The notes beneath the pieces are model-generated. The model saw only the letters and a program-made list of their open reading frames with translations, searched no databases and was not told where the DNA came from. The translations under genes and the position numbers were made by a program. Of a DNA stretch of 64,000 nt, positions 60,701 to 64,000 are shown piece after piece. This stretch comes from Hybos culiciformis (lineage: Eukaryota; Arthropoda; Insecta; Diptera; Hybotidae): positions 70,061,430 to 70,125,429 of the forward strand of contig OZ023273.1 in assembly GCA_964007475.1 (NCBI GenBank), given 5' to 3'. Every line of letters starts with the position of its first letter. The first letter of the stretch is position 1.

Positions 60701-61731
60701 AAGCTATAAGCAGTTAAATTTTTATTTGATCAACATTATTTATCAAAAATTATTTATCAATGTTTCATCTTTTAAAGTTTTAGGTTTAAGTGCGAAATTT
60801 TTCCTGCCATGCAGGCTTCTGAATATTGATAAATTGATTAAACTTTGCTTGATGGAAATACTATCTAAATTAATTATTATATTTAAATTATTTTTTATTC
60901 TAATGAGTAGGGACAGATTGATAATTAAATTCTTCAAAATCTATACTTCATTTAATATTAAGGTTTACTTTGGTAATGGTCAGCTTGTCTTATTTTTCGC
61001 CTCAAATGCTTTTAGAGTTTAAGTTTGAATCCTTCGCAAACCTGACAGATACTCACGTTTTTTATTTCGGTACTGTGCACAGTTATACTGTGTGGATACT
61101 TTGGGTTATAAATGTTATAATTATAATCTACCAAACCTATATAACATATTTAAATAAATTGAAATTAACGTTAGAGTGCATAATTTAGGAAAACTTAGAT
61201 TAACTGACACAAGCGATAAAAATGTACTACTAAAAATGTACTGTCATAATATTTTTTCTTTTTATTTATAATAGTTAGTTGCAACTTTTGAATTTAATAT
61301 CAGCAAAATCTACTATACTATTTATTATTTCGTTTAATTCAAACTATTACAATTCTTAATTCTTAAAACATTAATTAGGTTTAAATTGAATTTAATTTTA
61401 AGTGTACATACAAAAGTTTTATTTTTAAATTGTCCTTTGTCAAGGAAAAATCTATAATGTGTTTGTACCTATTACATATCGTAAGCATTCTGTTAATAGG
61501 TTCGTGTTGTTCGTAATTTGTTCTGTGGTTTTTAGTTGTAAACAAATTTGTGTCGGGGAATGGATCGGAAATTGATTTGTTGGGATCCTGTTGGGATCCT
61601 CGCGCCCTAGGCAATCTATTTGTGGCGCCCTCTCTACCAATGAAAACAGATATGTAAAGAAAATAACCTTGCTCCATGAAATTGTTCTTAGTGAATTTAG
61701 GGTAAAAAAATAGAGTTTAAAAATAATATTA
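57791..61731. other. Gene-poor AT-rich region
   Basis: Long A/T runs and short chance frames; no homology recognised. Frames at 59762-59944 and 60726-61188 encode hydrophobic, AT-driven sequence without motifs. Confidence 0.5.
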
Positions 61732-61739
61732 GTATATAC

Positions 61740-62287
61740 AGGGGTGGCCAGACTTTATCCCGACAGGAGCCGATATTACAAAAACAGAATTGTCGAGAGC
61801 CGCAATTAGAAATTGTTTTAAATATCGTCGGTCTCATGCAAAAATCACGAAACTGAAAAAAAATACTTTTAAGAAAATTTTTTTCGAATTTGCTTTAGTA
61901 CGTTTTGGTACTTTCGAGAAAATAGAAATAGCTTTGCGGACAATTTATGAGCTTTCGAGTTCTAACTTTGAACATATTAAAATTTTAGTTTTTTATAATT
62001 TTTCTACAATATTAGGACAAACGAGACCGACGATATGTTAACTGTCTTTATTGTCATTTTCATTTATCTTTATTTTCATTCATAATTTATTTTAATTTAA
62101 TTCGCATGCATGTTTATTTATAAAGAAAAATTATATGACAATCAATACATTACATAAGAAAACGTTTTTTTTAAATCGTATTTTTTAAAATCAATTTTTA
62201 ACAATATTTTTTCGAATGTGGCTAGAGCCGCAGTGAAGAAGAACGAGAGCCGCATGCGGCTCGCGAGCCGCAGTTTGGCCAAGTATG
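61740..62287. mobile_element. hAT element, relative of 37839-38479, lacking transposase
   Basis: The ends AGGGGTGGCCAGACTTTATC and GCCGCAGTTTGGCCAAGTATG are inverted. The flanks carry an exact 8-bp duplication GTATATAC at 61732-61739 and 62288-62295. Outer parts match the copy in GNMT intron 1 closely, but the transposase piece is deleted. A second MITE is inserted at 61825-62033. Confidence 0.85.
61825..62033. mobile_element. Small TA-flanked MITE nested in the hAT copy
   Basis: TCGTCGGTCTC (61825) and GAGACCGACGA (to 62033) are exact complements, flanked by TA at 61823-61824 and 62034-62035. Comparison with the GNMT-intron copy shows that this 0.2-kb block interrupts the shared sequence TTTTAAATATGT. 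That fits a Tc1/mariner-like insertion. Confidence 0.75.
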
Positions 62288-62639
62288 GTATATACTATAT
62301 ATAATGATATAATTATTTATTATTAAAAAAGTAAAATGGTATGTACAATATTTAAAATGATATATATTTTTTTCAATTTTTTTTCTTATTTGATTGTCCA
62401 CCTCGTTTTCCTGATTAGAGTTCTTTTAACTTTGTTATTTTTATCTATTTAAAATTCTGTGAAAAGTCATGGCCATCTAAGAAATACTTGATTAATTTCA
62501 ATTAAAAATTTCAAAATTTGAATATTTGGTTTTTATGTTAAATTTTTAAAAAAGTAGCTTTTATTTTTCTCTTTAAAATTTTTTGGCGCCCTCAACAGTT
62601 TATAAAAAATCGTATAACTAAATAAAATATCTTTTTATT

Positions 62640-62695
62640 TTTTCTCTCGTATTGTGGCGACCGCCTATGCTGCCTATATGGTAGAGCCACCCCTG
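62640..62695 (-). repeat. hAT-like terminus adjoining the LINE fragment
   Basis: Read on the minus strand it starts CAGGGGTGGCTCTACCATAT, a hAT-type end. GGCGCC-containing sequence follows at about 62580. The matching other end was not found; a similar GGCGCC stretch occurs near 61620. It cuts off the LINE coding sequence that lies to the right. Confidence 0.4.
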
Positions 62696-63346
62696 GGGAT
62701 TGCGATATACAAATTATATCAGCTACTTCACGTCTTTTCTTTAATGATACCATATTTATCAATTTTAATCTGTCTTCATATGGAATCAGTCCAAGGTAGG
62801 TGTCTAAGAGCAAATCTTAGAATGGACTCTATCCGTTCTATGTGAGTTTGATAATAGGATGACCATAATTGGGTAGGGTATTCTAAATTAGGGCGAACAA
62901 TCGTTGTGTAGAGTTGTTTTAAGATATAAGGATCATTAAATTCACGGGACCATCTTTTTACAAAGCCAAGGATGGAGTTGAACTTATTTATAATATTTTC
63001 GAAGTGAAATTTAAAGGTTAACTTTTCGTCAAAAATTACGCACAAGTCCTTGAAGGTGATTACTTTACTTAACTGCACATTATTAATAGAATAATTATAA
63101 AAAATAGGATTTTGACGACGAGAATAAGTCATATACGGGTATTTTGGAATGTTAAGTGAAAGATTATTTGAGCGACACCAGATGAAAAATCGATTCAAGT
63201 CCTCCTGAAGACAAAGAGCGTCTTAAGAAGAATTAATTTTTTAAAAATATTCATGTCGTCCGCGTAGATTTGGAGCTTTACTATTAGTTAATATTGAACT
63301 AACGTCGTTAATGGAGATTATGAATAAAAGGGGCCCTAGATGACTC
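62696..63346 (-). pseudogene. Jockey-like non-LTR retrotransposon, reverse transcriptase fragment with frameshifts
   Basis: The minus strand shows SHLGPLLFIISINDVSSIL, then in a shifted frame KLQIYADDMNIF with the catalytic YADD at 63255-63266. In another frame follow LQEDLNRFFIWCRSNNLSLN and further RT/thumb sequence (TFKDLCVIFDEKLTFKFH, VRPNLEYPTQLWSSYY). It ends with IPYEDRLKLINMVSLKKRR at the broken 3' side. The order and motifs are those of jockey/LOA-like LINEs. At least two frameshifts and truncation at both ends make it inactive. It is cut by a hAT-type end at 62695. Confidence 0.8.
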
Positions 63347-64000
63347 AGATATTATTACTATATTATTACTATTATAACAAATGTTTGAAGGCATATGAAG
63401 GCATATGAAGCGGTTTGTGAATTCCTGCTAATGCGAGTTAATATACTTAAAAGAACTGATCGAGAAAAGAAAATATTATTTCCTTTAAGTATAAAAGATT
63501 TTAAACAGCAAATTAGGCCCAAAGTATAAATTTAAATTGAAAAACTACAAGCAAAACAACAATAACTAACAAAAAAGGATTTAACTCCATTATTTTTTCT
63601 TTTGGGGTAGATCTAGTTGAGATGTGAATATTAAAACAAAAACTATTAAGCATCTTCCAACGCTTGTTAATTAAAACTGTGATATGAAGTTTCGGCTTTT
63701 ACTAATTGGTAATTCAACACTTAATTACAGGCTTATGTGGTACTAAAACTTTTTTTCTTTTTTTTAACCACATCATTGATCACCAAAATTTAATTTAACT
63801 AATTGTGTGTTGAGTTCTGTTAAAAAGATGTTTATTATAACTATTATTAATTTACATAAGTTCTTTAGATCCAATAACAATAAATATAATTAAAGGAATC
63901 ACAGTTTGTTTTGACTACTAAAACAAAAATCTCGATTTATCTATATATATATAATTCACAATTTTATTTATCAATTTAAATTTTTTGAAATATTATATTT
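63347..64000. other. Right edge, AT-rich, no feature
   Basis: No ORF or repeat is supported; there is a short TA-rich run near 63942-63951. Confidence 0.5.

Noticed and set aside
60726..61188. Hydrophobic frames that might suggest a chemoreceptor fragment
   Set aside because: Hydrophobicity follows from T-rich codons; no receptor signature or splice structure.
61381..61677. 98-residue minus-strand frame
   Set aside because: No conserved motif; sequence around it looks like transposon debris.

Overview
This is a strongly AT-rich window of an animal nuclear genome, most likely an insect. The evidence is multi-exon genes with short GT-AG introns (often 55-200 bp), a DGCR8/Pasha-type protein, glycine N-methyltransferase, an SV2-like transporter, a jockey-like LINE fragment, a Helitron and many hAT-type DNA transposons. 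The order cannot be fixed from the sequence. No rRNA, CRISPR or complete tRNA gene was seen; there is one tRNA-derived SINE-like segment.

Genes, left to right: the 3' end of trimethylguanosine synthase TGS1 (+, 3-284); peroxiredoxin 5 (-, five exons, 3799-5473); pasha/DGCR8 (+, seven exons, 9048-11742); GNL1, a circularly permuted GTPase (-, five exons, 12823-16025, convergent with pasha); an SV2-like major-facilitator transporter (-, eleven exons, 17892-32687, with an intron of about 9.9 kb full of repeats); glycine N-methyltransferase (-, four exons, 36049-39000); and an unnamed 1022-residue PTB-domain protein (-, eight exons, 44717-52414). In each reconstructed gene the exon lengths add up to whole codons. 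From 52.5 kb to the end I find no host gene.

The accessory content is mobile DNA. At 0.6-3.6 kb and 40.4-42.2 kb are nested hAT-type elements, most with exact 8-bp target duplications. A short Helitron lies at 6370-7119. Two related hAT copies at 37.8-38.5 and 61.7-62.3 kb carry a transposase remnant and a nested TA-flanked MITE respectively.

The most unusual structure is in intron 1 of the SV2-like gene. There, a transposon made of tandem about 38-bp near-perfect palindromes sits beside foldback elements with GC-rich hairpins, and the whole block of about 3.3 kb is directly duplicated almost without change. A third, independent copy of the palindrome-array element lies at 55971-56549 with its own target duplication. 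A different palindrome array occupies intron 8 of the same gene (20.1-20.5 kb).

The host genes are unrelated housekeeping or neuronal genes with no operon-like logic: cap hypermethylation (TGS1), microRNA processing (Pasha), ribosome-biogenesis-type GTPase (GNL1), peroxide removal (Prx5), S-adenosylmethionine balance (GNMT), transport (SV2-like) and probable adaptor signalling (PTB protein).
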